A stretch of DNA of 41,583 nt. It comes from MD308 sp051888795 (GTDB taxonomy: Bacteria > Bacillota > Clostridia > Lachnospirales > Lachnospiraceae). The stretch spans positions 1 to 41,583 of the forward strand of contig JBJFCD010000173.1 of the NCBI GenBank assembly GCA_051888795.1, written 5' to 3'. The translations under genes and the position numbers were made by a program. Shown piece by piece: positions 16,754 to 25,041 of the stretch. Positions within the stretch are counted from its first letter, which is position 1. Each line of letters starts with the position of its first letter. The notes under the pieces were generated by a model. It was not told the DNA's origin, searched no databases, and worked only from the letters and a program-made list of their open reading frames with translations.

Positions 16754-17146
16754 ATGTTTGATAATAATGTATTTATTCCGGGTACCTGCAAAAATGTTAT
16801 AGAAGATGGCAAGGTGATTGGTTATGAGATGCAGACACACATCACCTACTATCGTGGAATTCCGTTGTCTATGATTAACTTCCTGAAAGTTGAGGTAGAC
16901 GGCGTGGAAGTGTCGGAAGAAAATATCCGATTTACACCGGATCGTATTGACTGGTTCACACAGAAAGAGATGGAAACAGTCAGCGAGATTAAATGGGAAT
17001 ACGGCGTTCCGGGAACCGTTCGTGTTCTGAAAGAAGGCGGGCTAAGTAAAGGAGAACATCTGGTTAAGCTGACAGTCTGCACTCGTACAGCTTATATTCC
17101 GGTTCCATTGGAAGGAACGATGACTCGTACGGTAGTAATCGAGTAA
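16754..17146 (+). CDS. C-glycoside deglycosidase beta-like subunit (DUF6379), copy 2
   Basis: A 130-residue protein. The start at 16754 (MFDNNVFIPGTC) follows AAAGGAGG; an earlier in-frame TTG overlaps the preceding gene and is rejected. It has the DUF6379 core HITYYRGIPLSMI, VEVDGVEVSEE and KEGGLSKGEH, with a C-terminus (RTAYIPVPLEG) equivalent to YSSSYIPPQLQQG in copy 1. It is expected to form the heteromeric lyase with alpha copy 2. Confidence 0.82.
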   Translation: MFDNNVFIPGTCKNVIEDGKVIGYEMQTHITYYRGIPLSMINFLKVEVDGVEVSEENIRFTPDRIDWFTQKEMETVSEIKWEYGVPGTVRVLKEGGLSKGEHLVKLTVCTRTAYIPVPLEGTMTRTVVIE

Positions 17147-17170
17147 GTAAAAGGAAAGGGGAACAAGATT

Positions 17171-18091
17171 ATGTTACTTGGACTTGTCAGCGCGATTGCT
17201 GACACTATGAATTATGAAGAAATGATTGATTTCGTTGCAGAGTCTGGTCTGGAATGTGTGGAAGTTGCCTGCTGGCCAGCTGGAAAAGCAGAGCGTCGTT
17301 ACGCAGGTGTCTCACACATAAATGTAGATTCAGTTCTCGAGGACGATGTATATGCCGCACACATCCTTGATTATGCGGCAGAGAAAAATGTGACGATTTC
17401 TTCCCTTGCATATTATCCAAATACCATGGATGCGGATCTTCAGAAACGTGAAGCTGCAGTAGAGCATATTAAAAAACTGATTTGCGCCTCTGCAAAGCTT
17501 GGGGTGAATATGGTGACCACCTTTATCGGACGAGATCAGTCTAAAACAGTAGAAGAAAACCTGGAGCTGGTAAAAGAAATCTGGCCTCCGATCATTGCGC
17601 TTGCAGAAGAGAAAGGTGTAAAGATTGCAATTGAGAACTGCCCGATGTTATTTGGAGCTAATCAGTGGCCGGGTGGACAGAATCTGATGACAACACCCGC
17701 AATCTGGAGAAAAGTATTTGAGATTCTTCCATCAGAAAATCTGGGCCTTAACTATGATCCATCTCATTTCGTATGGCAGATGATTGATTATATTAAGCCA
17801 ATCTATGAATTTAAAGATAAGATCTTTCATGTTCATTATAAAGATATCAAGCTTTATCCGGAACGTCTTCAGGAAGTCGGAGTGATGGGATATCCTCTGG
17901 ACTTTATGTCACCTAAGCTTCCTGGACTTGGCGATGTAGACTGGGGAAAATACGTTTCCGCACTTACGGATATCCGCTATGATGGATGTACCTGTATTGA
18001 GATCGAGGATAAGGCATTCGAAGGAAGCGTGGAAGATGTGAAGAAGTCTGTAAGACTCAGTGCGAAATATTTAAGGAATTTTGTAATCTAG
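17171..18091 (+). CDS. Sugar phosphate isomerase/epimerase-family TIM barrel (third)
   Basis: A 306-residue barrel with a classical metal set: Glu155 (AIENCP), Asp196 and His199 (NYDPSHFVW), His222 (HVHYKDI) and Glu277 (CIEIED). It has no DUF6379 partner of its own, and its DPSH motif is that of ordinary keto-sugar isomerases/epimerases rather than the alpha lyase subunits. In context it may isomerise the 3-oxo sugar or sugar enone released by the lyase into a form the ROK kinase can use. The start ATG follows AAAGGGG. Substrate unknown. Confidence 0.85.
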   Translation: MLLGLVSAIADTMNYEEMIDFVAESGLECVEVACWPAGKAERRYAGVSHINVDSVLEDDVYAAHILDYAAEKNVTISSLAYYPNTMDADLQKREAAVEHIKKLICASAKLGVNMVTTFIGRDQSKTVEENLELVKEIWPPIIALAEEKGVKIAIENCPMLFGANQWPGGQNLMTTPAIWRKVFEILPSENLGLNYDPSHFVWQMIDYIKPIYEFKDKIFHVHYKDIKLYPERLQEVGVMGYPLDFMSPKLPGLGDVDWGKYVSALTDIRYDGCTCIEIEDKAFEGSVEDVKKSVRLSAKYLRNFVI

Positions 18092-18112
18092 TCAGTTAGG
18101 AGTGTAAAACGG

Positions 18113-19054
18113 ATGAAAAAATATGCGTTTGGTGCAGATATTGGTGGAACTACTGTCAAAATAGGGCTTTTCGAGACCCTTGGTGAGCTGATAGAAGTAT
18201 GGGAGATTCCTACCAGGACCGAAGAGAATGGGAAATATATCCTATCAGATATTGCCGAGGCTGTTGAGAAAAAGATGGAAGAAAGAGGCATTTCCAGACT
18301 GGATGTGGAAGGGGTCGGAATGGGTGTTCCGGGACCGATCAGTCCTAATGGGACAGTATTAAAATGTGTCAATCTGGGATGGGGTGTCTTCAATGTAGAG
18401 CAAGAGATGACCCATCTGACTGGATTTAAGGCGAAAGCGGGAAATGATGCAAATGTTGCAGCGCTTGGAGAAATGTGGCAGGGAGGCGGCCGCGGTTATC
18501 AGGACATTGTCATGGTTACACTCGGAACCGGTGTCGGTGGTGGAATTATCATCGGTGGACATATTTTACCGGGAATCAACGGTGCAGCTGGTGAGATTGG
18601 ACATATTCCGATGAAAGACAATGAAGAAGAGTGCTGTGGCTGTGGAAAGAAAGGATGTCTTGAGCAATACGCATCGGCGAATGGAATCGTCCGTCTTACC
18701 AGAAGATATTTATCTGAACATCCGGAAGTGGAGAGCTCTTTAAGGAGTATTGATAAATATACTTCCAAAGAGATCTTTGCAGAAGCGGCAAAAGGTGATA
18801 AGGCTGCAATCCGCATGGTTGACGAAGTAGGAATTCTGCTTGGAAAAGCGCTTGCATCTATTGCATGTGTCGTAAATCCGGAAGCCTTTGTCATCGGAGG
18901 CGGAATGTCGAAAGCAGGAGATATGCTGATTGATGCCATTCGAAAGCATTATACAGAATATGCATTCCATGCGTCCAGAGATACCATATTTAAATTAGCT
19001 GAGCTTAGTAACAGTGCAGGTATCTACGGAGCAGTAAGACTGGTGCTAGAGTAA
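18113..19054 (+). CDS. ROK-family sugar kinase (glucokinase-like)
   Basis: A 313-residue kinase with the phosphate-binding DIGGTTVKIG (9-18), the substrate motif GNDANVAALGE, GTGVGGGIIIGG, GEIGH, and the ROK zinc-site pattern CCGCGKKGCLEQY. It probably phosphorylates glucose or a related hexose produced by the pathway. It follows the third barrel after 21 bases. No DNA-binding N-terminus is present, so it is an enzyme, not a ROK repressor. Confidence 0.92.
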   Translation: MKKYAFGADIGGTTVKIGLFETLGELIEVWEIPTRTEENGKYILSDIAEAVEKKMEERGISRLDVEGVGMGVPGPISPNGTVLKCVNLGWGVFNVEQEMTHLTGFKAKAGNDANVAALGEMWQGGGRGYQDIVMVTLGTGVGGGIIIGGHILPGINGAAGEIGHIPMKDNEEECCGCGKKGCLEQYASANGIVRLTRRYLSEHPEVESSLRSIDKYTSKEIFAEAAKGDKAAIRMVDEVGILLGKALASIACVVNPEAFVIGGGMSKAGDMLIDAIRKHYTEYAFHASRDTIFKLAELSNSAGIYGAVRLVLE

Positions 19055-19081
19055 AACGCAAGTAATGGAGGAGAAACAGTG

Positions 19082-20158
19082 ATGAAAAAGAAAATTTTAG
19101 CAGTCATGCTTGCAATGACCATGGTATTAGGTCTTGCAGCATGTGGAAACAGTCAGGATAATTCTGACGGAGAGATTGATGGAGAAAAGACACATATTTA
19201 CGTCTTAACGGCAGCAGAAGATCATGGCTGGACCGGATCCGTCGCAACATTTGCGAAGGAGAAGGTAGAAGAGATTAATTCAGAAGGTACTTATGAAGCA
19301 GAAGTAATTACTTCTGCAGATGCAAACGAACAGATCACTAAGATAGAAGATATTGTAGCAGGCGGCAAAGAAAATATTGCAGTTGTTATTCAGCCAATGG
19401 ATGATACGGTTCAGTCAGCCATTCAGCAGCTTGTTGATGCGGAAATTCCATACGTGGCATTTGATCGTATTATTGAAGCAGTTGCACCATCAGCAGTTTC
19501 GAATGTTAAAGGTGACAATGCAGGAATCGGAGCTGGAGCAGCAGCATATTTTGTGAATCTTGGTTTGAAACCAGGTGATGCAGTGTATGTATACGAGGGA
19601 GATACTTCTTCCGTGACAACACTCCGTGATGAAGGATTTACAGATTATCTTCTTGGAAATGTTGAGTTTGATGGAGTAAAAATTGCAGACGATGCAAAAT
19701 GGACAGAGGAAGATATCAAAGCAATTACATATTCAGGAGCAATGAATTGGAGTCGTTCTGATACAAAAGAGTCTTATGAGTCTTTGATGGGTGATGCTTC
19801 GAATGCAGAAATCAAATGGTTCTATGCAGAAGATGATGAGCTTGCAATGGGTATCTTAGAGGCACTCAATGGTGGCGGAATCAGCGAGTCAACAAAAGAA
19901 GCAATATTTGCTACAAAGCCAGTACTTACAGGATGTGGCGGACTTGACGAGTATTATGAAGTATTAAGAGGAAATTCATATCAGGATATCGTAGCAAACT
20001 TTGATGGAGTTATGTCAGTGACTTATAGTCCAGCTATGATCCAGACTGCAATTCAGGATATGGTAGATTATTTAAATGGCGAAACTGTAGAGCAAGATCA
20101 TGTGATTAATTGTGAAAATGTAGTGCCAGAAAATGTTGATAAGTATCCTTCATTCTAG
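19082..20158 (+). CDS. Sugar ABC transporter substrate-binding lipoprotein
   Basis: A 358-residue protein with a lipoprotein signal ending LGLAAC (Cys21), so it is exported and membrane-anchored. The mature part is a type I periplasmic-binding fold of the ribose/galactose class (HIYVLTAAEDHGWTG, then VVIQPMDD and YVAFDRII). The start ATG at 19082 has GGAGGAG about 9 bases upstream; a GTG one codon earlier is less likely. It supplies sugar to the ATPase and permease that follow. Confidence 0.9.
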   Translation: MKKKILAVMLAMTMVLGLAACGNSQDNSDGEIDGEKTHIYVLTAAEDHGWTGSVATFAKEKVEEINSEGTYEAEVITSADANEQITKIEDIVAGGKENIAVVIQPMDDTVQSAIQQLVDAEIPYVAFDRIIEAVAPSAVSNVKGDNAGIGAGAAAYFVNLGLKPGDAVYVYEGDTSSVTTLRDEGFTDYLLGNVEFDGVKIADDAKWTEEDIKAITYSGAMNWSRSDTKESYESLMGDASNAEIKWFYAEDDELAMGILEALNGGGISESTKEAIFATKPVLTGCGGLDEYYEVLRGNSYQDIVANFDGVMSVTYSPAMIQTAIQDMVDYLNGETVEQDHVINCENVVPENVDKYPSF

Positions 20159-20193
20159 TTGTACACAAATGAGACGCATATCATGAAAATTCT

Positions 20194-20223
20194 CAGGGAG
20201 GAAAACACGAGGTTTCCTCCCTG
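20194..20223 (+). other. Intercistronic stem-loop after the binding-protein gene
   Basis: CAGGGAGGAAA pairs with TTTCCTCCCTG, 11 perfect pairs with an 8-base loop and no T-run. Such stems downstream of ABC binding-protein genes usually protect the upstream mRNA and give higher binding-protein levels; here that is inference. Confidence 0.6.
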
Positions 20224-20249
20224 GGAAACCTCTCTGAAAGGACACAAAA

Positions 20250-21752
20250 ATGAGTTTGTTAGAAATGAAAAATATTAATAAATCATTTGGTAATATACAA
20301 GTATTAAAGGATGTTCGGCTAACAATAGAGCCAGGAGAGATACATGCTTTACTGGGGGAAAATGGAGCCGGTAAGTCGACTTTGATGAATGTGCTTACGG
20401 GTGTATATCCAAAAGATGGCGGAACCGTAGTGTTTGACGAAATAGAATATGAACATATGACGATCCGGAAATCAGAAGAAATCGGGATCGCATTTGTGCA
20501 TCAGGAATTAAATTTGTTTAATGACCTGAAAGTATATGAAAATATATTCCTTACCGATGAATATACAACAAAATTTGGACGATTGGATAAAAAAAGAATG
20601 ATCAGTGAGACAAAACTCCTGTTTGAGAAAATGGATGTATCCATTGACGCTGAAGCATTAGTGGAGCATTTAAAAACTAGTGAAAAGCAGCTTGTGGAAA
20701 TTGCTAAAGCTTTATTTTTTGAAGCAAAACTTTTGATATTAGATGAGCCAACTACATCTCTAAATAGTGACGAGATTGAGCATTTATTTGAGATTATTAA
20801 TAGATTGAAAAATGAAGGAAAGTCTTTTGTGTTTATTTCACATAAGATGCCAGAAATCTTCAGATATTCAGATCGGTATACAGTATTTCGAAATGGAGAG
20901 TTTATTGGTACGGGAGATATCAGTGATGTGACTGCAGAAGAGATTACTTCGATGATGGTTGGAACCACGTACCAATCAGGGAACTTGTATGAGAAGCGCA
21001 TGACTGGTGAAACGGTGTTACAGTTAGAAAATCTTACTGGTGCTGGTTTTTTTGATGTGAATCTGGAAGTGAGGAAAGGACAGATCGTAGGACTGACAGG
21101 CTTACAGGGGGCAGGAAGTAGTGAACTGTTGCAAGGTATTTTTGGGGTCTCCAAAGTAAGTGGTGGAAGTATAAATATACATGGGAAAAGGGTTCGTCCT
21201 AATTCGATCCATCATTCTATGAAAGCAGGAATTGCAATGCTTGCAGCAAATAGAAAAGAGAACTCCGTCATTGCAGATATGAGTCTGCTGGAAAATATGT
21301 ATCTTGCAGAACATACACTTTCAGCAGGAAGATTTCACATTCATCATAAGAAAGAAAATAATAAATTTAATAAATATAGACAAATGCTTAGTATAAAGGC
21401 GCAGAACAGTAGTGATGGTATTACATCTTTAAGTGGTGGTAATCAGCAGAAGGTATTTTTGGCCAGATGGCTAAATACAGATGCAGATATCCTTTTACTC
21501 GACAATCCGACACAGGGAATTGATGTAGGAGCAAAGGCAGAGATTTACAAGTTGATTTTGGAACTTGCAGAGCAAGGGAAAACAATTCTCATAAATACGT
21601 TGGAGATACCAGAAATGCAAAAAGTTGTAGATTATTGTGTTGTCTTTTACGAGGGAAGGATTGTTAAAATTTTGAAACATGAAGAAATAGAGGAACAAGC
21701 AGTCATGATGTATTCGACAAATGCTGTTTCTACACAGAATAATCCAGTTTAA
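20250..21752 (+). CDS. Sugar ABC transporter ATP-binding protein (RbsA/MglA class)
   Basis: A 500-residue tandem ATPase. Domain 1 has Walker A GENGAGKST, a degenerate signature (LKTSEKQLVEIAKAL) and Walker B LLILDEPTTSL. Domain 2 has a degenerate Walker A (GLQGAGSSELL), the signature SLSGGNQQKVFLARW and LLLDNPTQGIDVGAK. This asymmetry is normal for the carbohydrate-uptake class 2. The ribosome site is AAAGGA. Confidence 0.94.
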   Translation: MSLLEMKNINKSFGNIQVLKDVRLTIEPGEIHALLGENGAGKSTLMNVLTGVYPKDGGTVVFDEIEYEHMTIRKSEEIGIAFVHQELNLFNDLKVYENIFLTDEYTTKFGRLDKKRMISETKLLFEKMDVSIDAEALVEHLKTSEKQLVEIAKALFFEAKLLILDEPTTSLNSDEIEHLFEIINRLKNEGKSFVFISHKMPEIFRYSDRYTVFRNGEFIGTGDISDVTAEEITSMMVGTTYQSGNLYEKRMTGETVLQLENLTGAGFFDVNLEVRKGQIVGLTGLQGAGSSELLQGIFGVSKVSGGSINIHGKRVRPNSIHHSMKAGIAMLAANRKENSVIADMSLLENMYLAEHTLSAGRFHIHHKKENNKFNKYRQMLSIKAQNSSDGITSLSGGNQQKVFLARWLNTDADILLLDNPTQGIDVGAKAEIYKLILELAEQGKTILINTLEIPEMQKVVDYCVVFYEGRIVKILKHEEIEEQAVMMYSTNAVSTQNNPV

Positions 21753-21768
21753 ACCGGAGGAAAAGAGA

Positions 21769-22776
21769 ATGAAGTTAAAAAAAGAGGGGCTTTATAAAAT
21801 ATGGTCTAAATATAGTTTTATATTTGTGTTTTTTGCAATTTTTGTTGTATATATGATTACGAGCAAGGGTTTGACATGGGGAGGAGTAATGAATGTCCTG
21901 CGTCACTCGGCTGTGATTGGTATCATAGCTCTTGGAATGGGTTTAGTATGTCTGACAGGAGAAATTGATCTTTCAGTTGGATCTATGCTTGCTATGGTAG
22001 CTGGATTTTCTGTTGTTGTCTACAACAGAACAGGAAGTATTATTGTTACATTTATATTTGCACTTCTCTTTGGTGCTTTTTGTGGATTGATTAATGGAAT
22101 ATTTGTCGGTACTGTTGAGATGCCGGCGTTCATTGTTACACTGGCTACTATGCTGATATATAGATCCATTGCACAATATGTCTGCCAGCATATTCCGAAG
22201 GAATTATGTGGAGGAGGTAGTTCCGTATATCGTATGTCTTCCGATATTGCTTCCTATCAGGCTTTTTACCAACTTGGGAATGGGAGGTTGGCTACAATTC
22301 CGTATGTGGGAATTTTTCTTCTTCTTTTAACACTGTTCTTTGTGTATCTTTCTACCAGTACTAAGTATGGAAAAAAAATCTATGCGATCGGCAGTAACCA
22401 GAAGGGGGCTGTACTTACAGGAATCAACGTAAGCCTGGTCAAAATCAGCGTATTTGTAATCGCCGGCACGTTAGTGGGAGTTGGAGCATTTCTCTGGATT
22501 GCAATGAATGCATCCTGCGATCCGGCAACAACAGGAAACAGTTATGAAATGTATGCGATCGCAGCAGTTGTGTTGGGCGGAATCAGCATGTCCGGGGGAA
22601 AAGGACGATGCCTCGGTATCCTGTTTGGCGCAATGTCGTATACCGTCATTGATAAGATTATTGTTGCGTTAAAGATGGATTCATTGATTAATGATGCTAT
22701 TAAAGGAGCAATATTAATTCTTGTAATATTAATTCAGATTGCGGGACCAAAGCTTAGAAATAAGTTCAAAAAATAA
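21769..22776 (+). CDS. Sugar ABC transporter permease (RbsC/XylH class)
   Basis: A 335-residue permease with 8-10 hydrophobic segments and the class signature LTGEIDLSVGSMLAMVAG, plus YAIGSNQKGAVLTGINV. The start at 21769 follows CCGGAGG. It completes a binding protein-ATPase-permease importer for a monosaccharide, next to the GPH transporter of the same operon. Confidence 0.93.
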   Translation: MKLKKEGLYKIWSKYSFIFVFFAIFVVYMITSKGLTWGGVMNVLRHSAVIGIIALGMGLVCLTGEIDLSVGSMLAMVAGFSVVVYNRTGSIIVTFIFALLFGAFCGLINGIFVGTVEMPAFIVTLATMLIYRSIAQYVCQHIPKELCGGGSSVYRMSSDIASYQAFYQLGNGRLATIPYVGIFLLLLTLFFVYLSTSTKYGKKIYAIGSNQKGAVLTGINVSLVKISVFVIAGTLVGVGAFLWIAMNASCDPATTGNSYEMYAIAAVVLGGISMSGGKGRCLGILFGAMSYTVIDKIIVALKMDSLINDAIKGAILILVILIQIAGPKLRNKFKK

Positions 22777-22786
22777 GGAGAAAACA

Positions 22787-23782
22787 ATGATTAAAGTAGG
22801 ATTTGTTGGTTGTGGAAGAATCGCACAGGTAAGGCATATTCCGGAATGTAATGAACATCCAGATGTGGAGATTGTGGGTTATTATAATCGTACAAGAGAA
22901 AAGGCAATTCAAATGGCAGATATGTATGGCGGGAAGGTATTCGAACGTGCAGAGGATTGTATCTTAAATCCAGAGGTTGAAGTGGTGATTATCAGTACTC
23001 CAAATGCAACCCATGCACCATATTCGATTCTTGCGCTATGTGCCGGGAAACATGTAATTTGTGAAAAGCCGATGGCAATTACAAAAAAAGAGTGCGAACA
23101 AATGGTAGATGTTGCCCAAAAGTCTGATCGAATCCTACTAATTGCATATCATGAACGATATACACAGACTCATAAATTGGCTAAAAGGCTTATTGAGGAA
23201 GGAACAATTGGTAAGGTTTTGGCTTTTCAGACAATACTGGCTCATGGCGGACCGGATAAAAAAAGAGTAGCAGATAACCTTTGGTTTTTTGACAAGAAAA
23301 TGGCTGGTTTTGGTGTGTCAGCAGATCTTGGTGTTCATAAAATTGATACGATCCGCTATCTTCTGGGTGATGAAATTGAGGAAGTGACAGCAAGAATAGA
23401 TTCGCTAGATGGGTGTGAGATAGATGACAATGCTATTTATCTTGTAAAGATGAAAAATGGAGCGTTAGGTACAATCACTGTTAGCTGGACTTGCTATGGA
23501 GATGAGATAAATTCGACAATTATTCTTGGAACCAATGGAAATATAAAGATAAAGCATCCTTATTGTGGAGAAGTGGAGGTTGCTATGAAAGATGGTACAA
23601 CAAAATGCTATCATGAAGAAGAGATATATCGAGTTAATGGATGGACAGATTCTGGAATCATTCGAGAGATTGTTCGTTTAATCAATGAAAAAGCTGAAAA
23701 TAAGGGAAGTGTCTACGGAGAAGATTCCATACGAACAATGGATGTATTGTTTGATGGATTGAAGTCTAGGTCAAATGATTGA
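22787..23782 (+). CDS. Gfo/Idh/MocA oxidoreductase 3
   Basis: A 331-residue enzyme with Rossmann GFVGCGRIAQVRH (about 5-17), catalytic EKPMA (Lys94) and the DLGVHKIDTIRYLLG substrate segment. The start at 22787 follows TAAGGAG, 10 bases after the permease stop. It is the last gene of the long operon and the shortest of the three oxidoreductases. Adjacency to the ABC importer suggests that it acts on the imported sugar, possibly a free sugar or cyclitol. Confidence 0.87.
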   Translation: MIKVGFVGCGRIAQVRHIPECNEHPDVEIVGYYNRTREKAIQMADMYGGKVFERAEDCILNPEVEVVIISTPNATHAPYSILALCAGKHVICEKPMAITKKECEQMVDVAQKSDRILLIAYHERYTQTHKLAKRLIEEGTIGKVLAFQTILAHGGPDKKRVADNLWFFDKKMAGFGVSADLGVHKIDTIRYLLGDEIEEVTARIDSLDGCEIDDNAIYLVKMKNGALGTITVSWTCYGDEINSTIILGTNGNIKIKHPYCGEVEVAMKDGTTKCYHEEEIYRVNGWTDSGIIREIVRLINEKAENKGSVYGEDSIRTMDVLFDGLKSRSND

Positions 23783-24155
23783 CTGGAGCTGAATAGAATT
23801 CAATTCATGGTGGAAGTTCTGGATAAACGGATTTTGTGATAAGCTCATTTTCTTCCATGGACTTAGGCTGTCATTAAGAACCTTTTAGCTGATCGCAAAA
23901 TACAACATTGATGGACCAAAGGGTGGAAAATATGGATATTACAACTTGTATTAAAGAGGTTTAGCTTGTCTATTGGAACATACTTGGATTAATCATAAGG
24001 AGGATGTTTAGCGCAGAAGTTTTTCAAATATATTGTGAACTGGAAAAATGCATAAAAACAACGCTTTTTATTATACATATCATTTAACAAGGTTGATTTG
24101 GCTTGTAAAAAAACAGTTGACTTTGAAAGCAGAAATTAATAAAATATACGATATG

Positions 24156-24190
24156 AGCCTGGCAGGCCTTGAATGCTTGCCGGGCATTTT
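24156..24190 (+). terminator. Leader hairpin 1
   Basis: GCCTGGCA and TGCCGGGC form an 8-bp stem with one G-T pair, followed by ATTTTT. It lies directly downstream of the predicted promoter at 24117-24145. Confidence 0.55.
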
Positions 24191-24218
24191 TATGTTTAAT
24201 TTTATATTAACTTTGGAC

Positions 24219-24270
24219 AATAAATGTCACTTTGCTACTGTCGGACGGCGAAGGGACATTTATTTTTTTA
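24219..24270 (+). terminator. Leader hairpin 2 with T-tract
   Basis: AATAAATGTCACTT (24219-24232) pairs with AAGGGACATTTATT (24251-24264), one mismatch, followed by TTTTT. It ends about 20 bases before the AAAGGAGG site of the next gene, so it could attenuate expression. Confidence 0.6.
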
Positions 24271-24293
24271 TTCTTAGAAAGGAGGAACCTGTT

Positions 24294-24563
24294 ATGAAAC
24301 AGGACAGAAATATCGCATGGAATCAGAAAATCTTGAATGAGATCCCGAAGGATGTTTTGGACGATGTGCCAGAGCATAAGACGGACGAGTTTCGCCGTGG
24401 TGTTCTGCTCTATCTGAGTAAAGAAACGCCGGAGCTTTATCAGAAAGCAGAAAACGCCGGGGAATTGCCCGAAGAACTTTGTCAGCAGCTTGCGCAACAG
24501 ATACGGAAGTTTGCTGAATTAGTAAAGGCAAAAAAGAGAAATGGAGGAATGAAAAATGCCTAA
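24294..24563 (+). CDS. Hypothetical 89-residue protein
   Basis: The start at 24294 follows AAAGGAGGA. A soluble, highly charged helical protein (Lys/Glu rich) that ends 8 bases inside the DUF2798 gene, so the two are translationally coupled. No family recognised. An in-frame extension upstream runs through the hairpins and is rejected. Confidence 0.65.
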   Translation: MKQDRNIAWNQKILNEIPKDVLDDVPEHKTDEFRRGVLLYLSKETPELYQKAENAGELPEELCQQLAQQIRKFAELVKAKKRNGGMKNA

Positions 24564-25026
24564 GACAAAATTTCAATCAGTCATTTTTACAGCAGTTACC
24601 GCCTGGATTATGGTGTACATCATGACGCTGTACAATACGGTACTGGCAATGGGGAGCTTTACGAACGCGACCTTTCTGATTGCGCTGAAGGGAATGTGGA
24701 TCGAGTATATCATCATCTTTCTGTGTGCGTTCTTTATTTCAAGCCACGTTGCGAAATACTTTGCGTTTCGTGTGGTAAAGCCTGGAGACAGACCAATCGC
24801 CATTATTTTTGCGATTCAGGTATTTACGGTGGTATCACAGGTAGCGCTGGCCAGCATCCTCGGCGTATATCACGGATACGGATTTACAAGTCAGTTTATC
24901 CCCAATTATCTTGTGACCTACTGTAAAAACTTTATTATGGCTCTGCCTGTGCAGCTTTTTATTGCCGGACCTATCGCAAGATGGATATTCCGTTCTATCT
25001 TTGAGCGGGGTGAGAAAAAAGAGTAA
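24556..25026 (+). CDS. DUF2798-like membrane protein
   Basis: A 156-residue protein with four hydrophobic segments arranged as two repeats (about 10-32, 43-62, 82-104, 120-145). Each repeat ends near a conserved basic pair. The pattern fits DUF2798 proteins, small membrane proteins of unknown role. It overlaps the previous gene by 8 bases and is followed by the ATPase-gamma-like gene. Confidence 0.65.
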   Translation: MPKTKFQSVIFTAVTAWIMVYIMTLYNTVLAMGSFTNATFLIALKGMWIEYIIIFLCAFFISSHVAKYFAFRVVKPGDRPIAIIFAIQVFTVVSQVALASILGVYHGYGFTSQFIPNYLVTYCKNFIMALPVQLFIAGPIARWIFRSIFERGEKKE

Positions 25027-25041
25027 AGGAGTTGACTGCTC

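Larger units (their letters stand above)
23783..24293 (+). other. Non-coding stretch after the catabolic operon
   Basis: No convincing gene is seen. It contains isolated ribosome-site-like words without a following frame, a promoter (TTGACT 24117-24122, 17 bases, TAAAAT 24140-24145) and two hairpins (24158-24189 and 24219-24264) that form the leader of the next gene. No clear terminator directly follows oxidoreductase 3. Confidence 0.6.

Noticed and set aside
23783..24050. Possible C-terminal gene fragment on the forward strand
   Set aside because: A short stretch reading GPKGGKYGYYNLY before a stop has no start or recognisable family.
24048..24293. N-terminal extension of the 89-residue gene at 24294
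   Set aside because: The extension passes through two terminator-like hairpins and has no ribosome site; AAAGGAGG points to 24294.
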